Assembly (NCBI RefSeq): GCF_004118675.1
Contig: NZ_SDHZ01000001.1
Span: 1,488,001-1,552,000, forward strand
From: Filimonas effusa
Lineage (GTDB): Bacteria; Bacteroidota; Bacteroidia; Chitinophagales; Chitinophagaceae
DNA length: 64,000 nt
Direction: 5' to 3'
Within the stretch, counting starts at the first letter, position 1. Every line of letters begins with the position of its first letter. The notes beneath the pieces are model-generated. The model was not told the origin of the DNA. It saw only the letters and a list, made by a program, of their open reading frames with translations, and ran no database searches. This document shows positions 1-7,686 of the stretch, in pieces. A program made the translations under genes and the position numbers.

Positions 1-1
1 C

Positions 2-376
2 AGAGGTATCAATAACGTGCAGCTGGAAAACGTGAGCATGGATAAGTCGACCGTAATATTGGATATGCTGTATTATAATCCCAACAGTTTTGGCGTGAAC
101 TTAAAGCATGTTGACTGTGACGTATATGTAGACAGCAATTTTATTGGAAAATATACACTGGACACCATGATGCATATAGACCGCAAGGCTACTTTTACGA
201 TCCCTACGCGGATGGATGTAAATATGCGTAACCTGCTGAGGGGCGGATTATTTGCTTTGCTTGGGCAAAAAGTTCAGATAAGTGTAAAAGGGAGTACCCG
301 TGTAGGCAAAGGGGGCATCTTTATCAATGTCCCCTTTGATTTCACCGGTAAATATGATATACCACTTTTCAGGTAA
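2..376 (+). CDS. LEA type 2 (LEA14-like) family protein, 5' end outside window
   Basis: The reading frame is open from the first bases of the window to the stop at 374-376, so the start lies upstream. An internal GTG at 17 is probably not the start, because in-frame codons continue before it. The visible 120 or so residues show the alternating beta pattern of the water-stress/LEA14 domain: an N-terminal strand with LENVSM, the family-typical YYNPNSFGV segment (a conserved Asn-Pro turn), and a closing strand with VPFDFTGKYDIP. Bacteroidota members are usually small lipoproteins with a signal peptide, which cannot be seen here. The molecular role is unknown. It is convergent with the HMA-domain gene at 416-826. 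Confidence 0.75.
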   Translation, partial: RGINNVQLENVSMDKSTVILDMLYYNPNSFGVNLKHVDCDVYVDSNFIGKYTLDTMMHIDRKATFTIPTRMDVNMRNLLRGGLFALLGQKVQISVKGSTRVGKGGIFINVPFDFTGKYDIPLFR

Positions 377-415
377 CAACTTTATTTTATTGCTACCCTT
401 ATTGGCGGCTGGCTG

Positions 416-826
416 TTATTGCATTGGCGGTATATTGCAGGGCTTGCCTTTTTGAGGTCCGCCGCCTTCTTCGGGGCGTTTGCATACCGGCGGCAGCATT
501 TTATATGAATCTTCGGTGGCTTTGGAGTCTTCGGTATCGAATCCTGCGTTGTTGATCACCGTTTTCAGGTAACCTGCATCGATAAGCGTGGGATAGTACT
601 GAATACGGATGGTACCTGTACTCATCACGATCTGCCATTTCATGATACCTGAATCGTTATTGGGGCCTTTTTCCCTGAAGAGGTATTTTTCGAGTCTGTC
701 TTTACACTCCCAACATTTCAGCTGAGGCGATTTAAAAGTTACCCATTGCGGTGTTTTTGGCGTTTGCGCCTGTGTAGCCAGGAACAAGAATACGCCACAC
801 AATAAAGCGAGGGATCTTTTCATCAT
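416..826 (-). CDS. secreted heavy-metal-associated (HMA)-like domain protein
   Basis: A 136-residue protein. The N-terminus (KR, then a hydrophobic stretch ending TQAQ) is a signal peptide with likely cleavage after residue 20. The mature part resembles a ferredoxin-like HMA fold: strand WVTFKSPQLKC, the CWEC motif at about residues 38-41 (a CxxC where copper chaperones bind metal), helix, strand TIRIQYYP, helix, and NNAGFDTED, matching the usual xAGY/F ending. A Cys-, Pro- and Gly-rich tail follows. It lies 63 bp downstream of pyrE on the same strand and may be cotranscribed, though no functional link is evident. Metal binding is inferred from the motif only; structurally similar domains also occur without metal. 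Confidence 0.65.
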   Translation of the reverse strand: MMKRSLALLCGVFLFLATQAQTPKTPQWVTFKSPQLKCWECKDRLEKYLFREKGPNNDSGIMKWQIVMSTGTIRIQYYPTLIDAGYLKTVINNAGFDTEDSKATEDSYKMLPPVCKRPEEGGGPQKGKPCNIPPMQ

Positions 827-889
827 AATATCTGCTTTTTCAATGAAGTTGAATGCAATTTAATATTATAGCGGGAGGTATGAGACAAC

Positions 890-1522
890 TTATTTACCCC
901 ATTCGGCGGGATTGCTACGCCATTCGAGTAAAAGCGGTTCCATTTCGGGCGCTACGATACCTTTTTCAAGCGCAAGCTGAATTAAGGCATTATAGTTTGT
1001 GAGGGATTTAAAGGGGACACCTGCTTTTTCAAAATTAGCTACTGCCAGGTCGAAGCCGTAGTTAAAGATAGAGACCATGCCCACAACTTCTACCCCGGCG
1101 TTGCGGAGAACGTCGACCACCTGGAGGCTGCTTTTACCGGTAGAGATAAGATCTTCGATGACCAGTACTTTTTGACCTGCTTCGAGTGCGCCTTCGATCT
1201 GGTTGCCGAGTCCGTGTTCTTTTGGTTTGGGGCGAACATATACATAGGGCAGTTTGAGCTGATCGGCGGCCATTGCGCCCCAGGGGATACCTGCTGTTGC
1301 CACTCCTGCGAGTACTCCGGCGTCGGGAAACTGTTCGAATATAACGTTACACATTTCGCTTTTCACGAAATCGCGTATAAAAGGAAAGGACAATACCTTG
1401 CGGTTATCGCAATAAATAGGGCTTTTCCATCCGCTGGCCCATGTAAAAGGCTGTTGTGGGTTTAATTTGACGGCACCGGATTGGAGTAATTTTTCAGCAA
1501 CTGCTTTTTCGTTTGAGGTCAT
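890..1522 (-). CDS. pyrE: orotate phosphoribosyltransferase
   Basis: Converts orotate and PRPP to orotidine 5'-phosphate, the fifth step of de novo pyrimidine synthesis, in the cytosol. The 210-residue length fits the family. An N-terminal region reads NPQQPFTWASGWKSPIYCDNR, the orotate-site segment of PyrE. The PRPP loop VLVIEDLISTGKSS lies near residues 124-137. I start it at ATG 1522 (MTSNEKAV) although the frame is open to 1813, because the extra 97 codons look like nothing known and would overlap the divergent Nudix gene. The 85 bp between this start and the Nudix start must hold both promoters; I could not identify a convincing -7 element there. Confidence 0.93.
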   Translation of the reverse strand: MTSNEKAVAEKLLQSGAVKLNPQQPFTWASGWKSPIYCDNRKVLSFPFIRDFVKSEMCNVIFEQFPDAGVLAGVATAGIPWGAMAADQLKLPYVYVRPKPKEHGLGNQIEGALEAGQKVLVIEDLISTGKSSLQVVDVLRNAGVEVVGMVSIFNYGFDLAVANFEKAGVPFKSLTNYNALIQLALEKGIVAPEMEPLLLEWRSNPAEWGK

Positions 1523-1607
1523 ATTTATTATTTCGACTTGGAAAAGAGAACGCGAAAATAAAAAGCTATTTGCTACCGATTCGTATAAATTACGGAAATT
1601 CGCAGCA

Positions 1608-2009
1608 ATGAAGAAAATTATAGCAGCAGGCGGACTGGTATTCAACGACCAGGACGAGTTATTAATGATCTTTCGCCGGGACAAGTGGGATTTGCCCAAG
1701 GGCAAACTTGATGATGGTGAAACCATTGAAGCATGCGCCGTTCGCGAAGTAATTGAAGAAACAGGTCTCCAGCATGTATTACTGATGGAGAAACTGGGGA
1801 TCACACTCCACACTTATACTGAAAAGGGCGAAGCAATAGAAAAGGAATCGCATTGGTTCCGCATGACCGCTCCTGGTCAACAGGCCCTTATACCCCAGAC
1901 TGAAGAAGACATCACTATTATTGAATGGGTTAATAAAAACGACATTTCGGCCCGTTTGCAGAACACCTATGCTAATATAACAGCGATCATAGCCCAAAGC
2001 GGTTGGTAA
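1608..2009 (+). CDS. Nudix hydrolase
   Basis: A 133-residue Nudix-fold hydrolase. It has a complete Nudix box starting GKLDDGE and ending REVIEETGL (about residues 29-51), so the Mg-binding glutamates are present. It starts MKKIIAAGGLVFN, the usual first strand. I take ATG 1608; the frame is open upstream but the additional residues lie in the pyrE promoter region and lack domain similarity. Substrate cannot be read from sequence: relatives hydrolyse ADP-ribose, Ap4A, NTPs or CoA derivatives. Single short-domain members next to pyrE are common in this lineage. It is divergent from pyrE. Confidence 0.85.
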   Translation: MKKIIAAGGLVFNDQDELLMIFRRDKWDLPKGKLDDGETIEACAVREVIEETGLQHVLLMEKLGITLHTYTEKGEAIEKESHWFRMTAPGQQALIPQTEEDITIIEWVNKNDISARLQNTYANITAIIAQSGW

Positions 2010-2058
2010 GGAAACGTCTGTAACCTTCTGATAACCAATTAACATACCTCTATTTCTT

Positions 2059-2091
2059 ATTGTGTAGGAATACATAATGGAATCATTTTTG
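2059..2091 (+). promoter_or_regulatory. probable promoter of otsAB
   Basis: ATTG at 2059-2062, a 21-base spacer, then CATTTTTG at 2084-2091. These differ by one base each from the Bacteroidota primary-sigma consensus TTTG and TAnnTTTG. The expected start is around 2098, ten bases before the ATG at 2108. Confidence 0.4.
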
Positions 2092-2107
2092 TAAACTAGC
2101 GAGAAGT

Positions 2108-4357
2108 ATGAGTAAGACTATTATAGTATCGAACCGATTGCCCGTAAAAGTCAATATTACTGATGGAGAACTAAGCATGCAGGCGAGCGAAGGCGGGTTA
2201 GCAACAGGATTAGGATCGATTTACAAGGAAGGTAATAATGTATGGATCGGGTGGCCCGGAACGGAAGTGGCGGAAGAGCAGCAGAAGCATGTTACGAATC
2301 AATTAAAGGATCTACGACTCAGCCCGGTTTTTCTTACGAAGGAGGATATCCTTCTTTTTTACGAGGGTTTTTCGAACGAGATATTGTGGCCTGTATTTCA
2401 TTATATGTCGACCTACGCGCGTTATGAAGACGAGTACTGGGAGTCGTACAGGCAGGTAAACGAGAAATTCAAGACAGCTATTTTACAGGTTGCGGAGGCA
2501 GGTGATACCATTTGGATACATGATTATCAATTACTGTTACTGGCGGGGCTTATCCGTCGTGAGTTACCTAATATCACCATTGGTTTTTTTCAGCATATTC
2601 CTTTTCCTTCGTATGAACTGTTCCGGCTTATCCCATGGCGTTCCGAGTTGTTAGAGGGCATGCTGGGTGCGGACCTGGTAGGATTTCATACCTATGATGA
2701 TGCGCGGCATTTTTTATCGGCTGCCACGCGGATCCTGCAATTACAGTCGTCTTCGAACATCGTGACCTATAACCAACGCTCTGTAGTTGTAGAGTCGTTT
2801 CCTATGGGTATTGACGATACCAAGTTCAATGACCTTGTATTAACGAATGACGAGGTGCGGAATAATATATCGCACCTGGAGGAGTCGTTCACTAATATAC
2901 GGATGATATTATCGATAGACCGGCTGGATTACAGTAAGGGGATCTTACAGCGTTTACAGGCCTTTGATATATTCCTGCAGGAGCATCCTGAGTACAAGGA
3001 GAAAGTTTCGTTATACATGATAGTGGTACCGTCGAGAGATACGGTGACGCAATACAAGGAGTTAAGAGATGAGATAGATAAGCTGGTAGGAAATATCAAT
3101 GCGCGTTTCAGGACGAACACCTGGTCGCCGGTGAACTATTTCTACCGTTCGTTTCCTTTGGAGATGTTATCGGCGTTATACAGTTTTGCCGAGATCTGTC
3201 TTGTAACCCCTATGAGGGACGGCATGAACCTTGTTTGTAAGGAGTATGTTGCCAGTCGCACGCATAATGATGGTGTATTAATACTCAGTGAGATGGCGGG
3301 CGCGTCGAAGGAGTTGATAGACGCGATTATCGTTAACCCGAACAACGTTCGCCAGATGAGTGCCGCTCTAGTGGAGGCGCTTAATATGAGTGAAGATGAA
3401 CAAGTAAGGCGGATGACGCAAATGCGGATGCTGGTGAGCAAATACAATATTACAAACTGGGTAAAAGTATTTATGGAGCGATTAGAGGAAACGAAACGCC
3501 TGCAATTATCGTTACAGGCGAGATATATTGGCACGCAGACGCTGAACTATATCAGGAACAAATATGCGAAGGCGCATTCGCGCCTGATATTATTAGACTA
3601 TGACGGCACCTTAGTTGAGTTTAATTCGAACCTCAACATGGCGCGTCCTGATAAGGAATTATACAATATACTCGAGGAGCTGACACGTGATGTGCGTAAT
3701 CATGTGGTGATCATCAGTGGGCGTAATCATGTAACACTCCAGGAATGGTTTGGTCATCTTAAGGTGGATATGGTAGCCGAGCATGGTGTATGGAACCGTT
3801 ATTACGGCAGTGAATGGGAGGATAAAAAGGGGTTGAACAATTCGTGGAAGCAAACCGTGTTTCCGATACTGAATACCTATACAGAAAGAACGCCGGGTTC
3901 TTTGATCGAAGAAAAGAGCTATTCGCTGGTGTGGCATTATCGCAAGGCTGAGAAGGAGCTTGGAGAAATGCGTGCGTCGGAGATGATCAATAATTTACGG
4001 TATATGGCTGCGGATCTGGGGTTACACCTGTTACCGGGCAATAAAGTGGTAGAGATCAAAAATGTGGAGGTAAACAAGGGCAAATCGGCGCAGCAATATC
4101 TTCATAATGGCAATTATGATTTTGTAATGGCTATTGGCGATGACAATACAGATGAAGATATGTTCAAGGCGCTGAAGCCTGATGCTATTTCGATAAAGGT
4201 GAACAGCAGTATATCGGCTGCGCGTTTTTACCTAAGAGATGTGCGGGAGGTAAGGGAATTTCTTAAGGGGTTACCCAATAAATTACTGATCACCAAGATG
4301 ATAGACAGGGTACTTAACTGGATACCGAATGTACCCTTTACGATAAAGAAAAAATAA
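2108..4357 (+). CDS. otsAB: bifunctional trehalose-6-phosphate synthase/phosphatase
   Basis: Makes trehalose 6-phosphate from UDP-glucose and glucose 6-phosphate, then dephosphorylates it to trehalose. The 749-residue protein is a fusion. Residues 1 to about 470 are a GT20 OtsA domain with IIVSNRLP at the N-terminus, WIHDYQLLLL, and the GFFQHIPFPS and GFHTYDDARHF segments. Residues about 490-735 are a HAD phosphatase of OtsB type, with LLDYDGTLVEF (nucleophile Asp near residue 496), the ISGR loop, AEHGVW and the C-terminal IGDDNTDEDMF. Both active sites look intact. The gene is monocistronic, flanked by its own promoter and by rnpB on the opposite strand starting one base after its stop. Trehalose as osmoprotectant is a general expectation, not shown here. 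Confidence 0.93.
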   Translation: MSKTIIVSNRLPVKVNITDGELSMQASEGGLATGLGSIYKEGNNVWIGWPGTEVAEEQQKHVTNQLKDLRLSPVFLTKEDILLFYEGFSNEILWPVFHYMSTYARYEDEYWESYRQVNEKFKTAILQVAEAGDTIWIHDYQLLLLAGLIRRELPNITIGFFQHIPFPSYELFRLIPWRSELLEGMLGADLVGFHTYDDARHFLSAATRILQLQSSSNIVTYNQRSVVVESFPMGIDDTKFNDLVLTNDEVRNNISHLEESFTNIRMILSIDRLDYSKGILQRLQAFDIFLQEHPEYKEKVSLYMIVVPSRDTVTQYKELRDEIDKLVGNINARFRTNTWSPVNYFYRSFPLEMLSALYSFAEICLVTPMRDGMNLVCKEYVASRTHNDGVLILSEMAGASKELIDAIIVNPNNVRQMSAALVEALNMSEDEQVRRMTQMRMLVSKYNITNWVKVFMERLEETKRLQLSLQARYIGTQTLNYIRNKYAKAHSRLILLDYDGTLVEFNSNLNMARPDKELYNILEELTRDVRNHVVIISGRNHVTLQEWFGHLKVDMVAEHGVWNRYYGSEWEDKKGLNNSWKQTVFPILNTYTERTPGSLIEEKSYSLVWHYRKAEKELGEMRASEMINNLRYMAADLGLHLLPGNKVVEIKNVEVNKGKSAQQYLHNGNYDFVMAIGDDNTDEDMFKALKPDAISIKVNSSISAARFYLRDVREVREFLKGLPNKLLITKMIDRVLNWIPNVPFTIKKK

Positions 4358-4704
4358 CTACAAACCTCGTAAGCCGGATTCTGTTTCTAAACTATCATTT
4401 ATCTGCGATGAACATTGCTGTTCACCTGTTGCTGCCTACCCTGGCTCATTGGGCGAGCCGCCCTCAGGCGAGCCTATACATGGCATTACAGCATCTAAGG
4501 TTTACCCTCCGGTGATGTTACCATCACCGGACGTGAGCTCTTACCTCACATTTTCACCCTTACCGCGTGGAGGCGGCGGTTATTTTCTGTGGCACTTGCT
4601 GTGAATGGCGGAAGCCAAACCCCGGCTCTTCACCGGTAGATTGCCCTGTGCTGTCCGGACTTTCCTTGCCGCAGAAGCTGCGACACGATAGTTCGGGTTT
4701 GTAG
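4358..4704 (-). ncRNA. rnpB: RNase P RNA (class A)
   Basis: The RNA component that cleaves pre-tRNA 5' leaders. Read on the minus strand it begins CTACAAACCCGAAC and ends ACGAGGTTTGTAG; the two ends pair as helix P1. It contains the conserved AGGAAAGTCCGGAC segment near the 5' end, AGGGTGAAAATGTGAGGTAAGAGCTC in the middle (shown here as two short conserved blocks, AGGGTGAAA and GTAAGAGCTC), and the AGAATCCGGCTTA block near the 3' end. About 347 nt. Its 3' end directly abuts the otsAB stop codon on the other strand. A TATCTTTG -7 element eight bases upstream supports the 5' end. Confidence 0.93.
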
Positions 4705-4711
4705 TAAGCGG

Positions 4712-4719
4712 CAAAGATA
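4712..4719 (-). promoter_or_regulatory. -7 element of rnpB promoter
   Basis: Minus-strand TATCTTTG is an exact match to TAnnTTTG, and its last base is eight bases before the first base of the P1 helix (4704), which is the expected distance to the start site. I see no TTTG at the -33 position. Confidence 0.5.
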
Positions 4720-4794
4720 AGAACAGATCGCTGAAGACGGATGACAGATGACAGAAAGAATTGGACGCGGGAGGGAATCAGATGGAGCACAAAG

Positions 4795-4820
4795 AATGGC
4801 TGGCGCAGTTGCCAGCCATT
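4795..4820 (-). terminator. hairpin downstream of the Smr-domain gene
   Basis: AATGGCTGGC (4795-4804) and GCCAGCCATT (4811-4820) form a 10-bp stem with a six-base loop, starting eight bases beyond the stop of the 4828-5859 gene. The T-rich tract after the stem is weak on the minus strand and better on the plus strand. Confidence 0.55.
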
Positions 4821-4827
4821 TTACTTT

Positions 4828-5859
4828 TTAGTACTGGAAGAATATTTCTGTGGCGCCGTAGCCGAAGCGGGCGTCGTATTTGTTGATGAAAGTTTTCACG
4901 TCTTTGCGTACTTTAAGGAGGTCGTGGATCTCATCGCGGAGGCGGCCGGAGCCAACGCCGTGGATAATGATGAGGGTGGCCTGGTGGTGCGCCACTGCCA
5001 GTTCGTACCATTTTTCGAATTCCCTCAGCTGGATGTTCAGGATCTCGAGGTTACTCATTTGCTCCCAATTGTTCGAGAGTTTTTCTATGTGGAGGTCGAC
5101 CACAGAGCGGGGCTGTGGCAGGTGCTGACGGATATTGCTGAGATCGTAGACTTTATACCCTTTGGCCGCCAGAGCGCTTACCTCTATCCTATCGTCTTCT
5201 TTTTTCTCCGGGTAGCGGGCAAAAAGCTGGTAAGAAATAGATGGTTCGTTCTTCTCCTTCATTTCCTCGATGCGTTTGAAGACCTGTTTGCCTTTGAGTT
5301 TTACGTTGGTTTCGTAGTAGTTTTCCTTTTTCTTATCGGGTTTGACGAGGGAGAACTCGAAGATGAAAGCGGGGTTATTACTCAGGTCGTCGAAAGGCAC
5401 GTCGTGCAGGTAAAAGTCCTGGAAACGGTGAATTTCGTTATCGAGGCCGAAGCCTTCGGTACCGTTCGCGAATTGCTGGCGATAGCTGAATTTGTATGCG
5501 TTATCGGTTTTATTGACCAGGTACACTTTGAAATAGTCCACTATTTCATCGTCGAACTCGTCGTAAGAGAATTTAGGAAGGAATGAAAGCCAGACACCGT
5601 CTTCCACCTTGATCTGGTTGGGAGTAGGTTTTTCTTTGGGAATGTTATCGGCGTATTGTTTTGGGGCCGGCTTTGGCGCCTCGACCACTTTCTTTTTGGT
5701 GAACCTATGAAAATACGGGAAATCGATCTGGTCCATGTAGGCGGGGAATTTCACGCCCCGCACCTCAATGAGCACCATGTTATCGTTGATGATTTCAATG
5801 ACCTTACCTTCTTCGTTGCTGTGTAATACTAATATATCGTCGCCTACCTGATACTTCAT
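4828..5859 (-). CDS. DUF2027 and Smr domain protein
   Basis: A 343-residue cytosolic protein. The N-terminus (residues 1-60) is a small beta domain with YQVGDDILVLHSNEEGKV, as in DUF2027 proteins. A Lys/Pro-rich linker follows, then a beta-rich domain, and a C-terminal Smr domain (about 260-343) with VVDLHIEKL and IIIHGVGSGRLRDEI. The HGxGxG glycine motif belongs to the nuclease Smr fold shared with MutS2. Unlike MutS2 there is no ATPase, so a nucleic-acid binding or cleaving role is only inferred from the domain. The start at ATG 5859 is only four bases behind a perfect -7 element, suggesting a leaderless transcript. It is commonly found alone in Bacteroidota. Confidence 0.82.
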   Translation of the reverse strand: MKYQVGDDILVLHSNEEGKVIEIINDNMVLIEVRGVKFPAYMDQIDFPYFHRFTKKKVVEAPKPAPKQYADNIPKEKPTPNQIKVEDGVWLSFLPKFSYDEFDDEIVDYFKVYLVNKTDNAYKFSYRQQFANGTEGFGLDNEIHRFQDFYLHDVPFDDLSNNPAFIFEFSLVKPDKKKENYYETNVKLKGKQVFKRIEEMKEKNEPSISYQLFARYPEKKEDDRIEVSALAAKGYKVYDLSNIRQHLPQPRSVVDLHIEKLSNNWEQMSNLEILNIQLREFEKWYELAVAHHQATLIIIHGVGSGRLRDEIHDLLKVRKDVKTFINKYDARFGYGATEIFFQY

Positions 5860-5863
5860 GCTG

Positions 5864-5871
5864 CAAAATTA
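5864..5871 (-). promoter_or_regulatory. -7 element next to start of the Smr-domain gene
   Basis: Minus-strand TAATTTTG matches TAnnTTTG exactly. Only CAGC separates it from the ATG at 5859, so transcription would start at or inside the start codon. No -33 TTTG was found. Confidence 0.45.
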
Positions 5872-5899
5872 GTTAAAAAGATGACAGATGAGAGAAGGG

Positions 5900-5938
5900 A
5901 AAAAGAAACCCCAAAGCGGGTTTACGCCGGCTTTGGGG
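5900..5938 (-). terminator. rho-independent terminator of the amino-acid permease
   Basis: CCCCAAAGC (5909-5917) and GCTTTGGGG (5930-5938) form a 9-bp stem. On the minus strand the stem is followed by TTTCTTTTT (complement of 5900-5908), and it lies 25 bases after the permease stop at 5963. Confidence 0.8.
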
Positions 5939-5962
5939 CTATATATAGTGCGCACCAATATG

Positions 5963-7672
5963 CTATTCCCTGCCAGCTGCGGGTTTTAGTTTGGAGTTTT
6001 TATAACCGTAGAGGAAATAAACGAGGAGGCCCAGCGCCATCCAGGCGAAAAAGAGGAACCAGCTGCCTGTCGGGATCTCGATCATGAGATAGAGGCAAAA
6101 CAGGACGCCGAGGATGGGAATGAGGGAGTAACTTCTTACAATGGTTATGATGCTAAGCGCCAGGGCTATGAGCATGAACAAAAGGAAGAGGATCTCCTGA
6201 TGGTTTTCTGTTGTCAGGTGCGTAGCAGCGTTGATGATCCTATAGCGGAAGAAGTAGACAAACAATGCAAATACTACGGGCACGATGTAGCGGCCGTTGA
6301 TATAGGGCAGGCTAAACTTACCTGCTTGTTTTTCAATGGGTGGCAGCAATAATACCCCCCCGGAAACCAGGACAAAGGCGAAAAGTGTGCCTATGCTGGT
6401 AAGGTCGGTCACCACCCCGCTTTGCAGGAACAGGGAAGGCACGGCAACCAGGATACCTGTTATGATGGTTGCAAAAGACGGCGTGTGGTATTTAGGGTGT
6501 ACCTGCTGGAATTTTTTTGGCAGGAGGCCATCGCGGCTCATGCTCATCCAGATACGTGGCTGTCCCAGCTGGAAGACGAGCAGTACAGAAGTTGTGGCGA
6601 CGACGGCGCTTACCGAGATAATTTTTTCAATCCAGGGGGCTCTTTTGGCGAAGACAAACGCCAGCGGGTCGTTTACATCTTTGAAGCGGCTATAATTTTC
6701 GACTCCTGTGAGCACCAATGCGATAAGAATATAAAGGGCAGTGCAGATGACGAGGGAATAGATCATGGCCCTTGGCATATCGCGCTGGGGGTTTTTACAT
6801 TCTTCGGCGGTTGTGGAGATGGCGTCGAAACCTATGTAAGCGTAGAAGACGGCTGATACACCTTTGAGGACACCTTCGAAGCGATTGGGCAGGAATGGCG
6901 TCCAGTTGTTCACGTCGACGAAGAAGGCGCCGGAAATGATCACGAAGATGATGACTGCGATCTTAAAGATGACCATATAATTGGCGGACTGCTTACTTTC
7001 TTTGATGCCTATGTAGGCGATCCAGGTGATAAGCGCCACTATAATGAAAGCGGGCAGGTTAAAGAAAACATGTTTTCCTGCGAGTATGGGGGCTTCGTTC
7101 CAGGCGGTTATTGCGAACTGGTATTTCTTCAGTAATTCGGGGTCTGTGATCTTACCTGTTGCGAGGGCTTTGGCAGCTTCGTGGAATGCTGAAGCGGCTG
7201 TTGCGGGATCGATCAGCAGCCAGTCGGGCAGGTGGATATGGAAGATATGCACCAGCAGGTTATTAAAGTAACCACTCCAGGAGATGGCCACTACGATATT
7301 ACCGATAGCGTATTCGAGGATGAGGGCCCAGCCGATGGTCCAGGCGATAAGTTCGCCGAAGGTCACATAGGAGTAGGTGTATGCGCTACCTGAGATGGGT
7401 ACCCTGCTTGCAAATTCGGCATAACAGAGGGCTGAGAATCCGCAGGTTACGGCTGTGATGATGAACAAGAGCGAGATACCGGGGCCACCGTGATAAGCTG
7501 CGCCTCCGATGGTAGAGAAGATACCTGCGCCGACGACGGCTGCAATTCCCATAAAGGTAAGGTCGCGTACGCCGAGGACTTTTCTAAGTCCTGCACCATG
7601 TTCTCCGATCCCCTCCTGCTGGTCTTTAAGAATACCGTCAATACTTTTTTTGCGGAATAAAGACTTACTCAT
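5963..7672 (-). CDS. APC-family amino-acid permease
   Basis: A 569-residue inner-membrane transporter of the amino acid-polyamine-organocation superfamily, most like the cationic amino-acid transporter (CAT/YfnA) branch. An N-terminal cytosolic segment with LRKVLGVRDLTFMGIAAVVGAGIFSTIG leads into TM1, where GAGIF is the unwound substrate-site motif (residues about 43-47). Around 12 to 14 hydrophobic segments follow. FYAYIGFDAIS (about 275-285) and AEECKNPQRDMPRAM are typical of the CAT branch. The substrate is not determined. The ATG at 7672 lies 14 bp after the stop of the prenyl synthase gene, so the two are probably cotranscribed; the link looks positional only. A terminator follows. Confidence 0.88.
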   Translation of the reverse strand: MSKSLFRKKSIDGILKDQQEGIGEHGAGLRKVLGVRDLTFMGIAAVVGAGIFSTIGGAAYHGGPGISLLFIITAVTCGFSALCYAEFASRVPISGSAYTYSYVTFGELIAWTIGWALILEYAIGNIVVAISWSGYFNNLLVHIFHIHLPDWLLIDPATAASAFHEAAKALATGKITDPELLKKYQFAITAWNEAPILAGKHVFFNLPAFIIVALITWIAYIGIKESKQSANYMVIFKIAVIIFVIISGAFFVDVNNWTPFLPNRFEGVLKGVSAVFYAYIGFDAISTTAEECKNPQRDMPRAMIYSLVICTALYILIALVLTGVENYSRFKDVNDPLAFVFAKRAPWIEKIISVSAVVATTSVLLVFQLGQPRIWMSMSRDGLLPKKFQQVHPKYHTPSFATIITGILVAVPSLFLQSGVVTDLTSIGTLFAFVLVSGGVLLLPPIEKQAGKFSLPYINGRYIVPVVFALFVYFFRYRIINAATHLTTENHQEILFLLFMLIALALSIITIVRSYSLIPILGVLFCLYLMIEIPTGSWFLFFAWMALGLLVYFLYGYKNSKLKPAAGRE

Positions 7673-7686
7673 GAACTTAGTTTTGG

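Noticed and set aside
1523-1813. N-terminal extension of PyrE to 1813
   Set aside because: Low-complexity Ser-rich, unlike PyrE, and it overlaps the divergent Nudix gene; ATG 1522 gives the family length.
4741-5586. 281-codon plus-strand reading frame opposite the Smr-domain gene
   Set aside because: No recognisable domain; the minus strand has the clear Smr and DUF2027 sequence.
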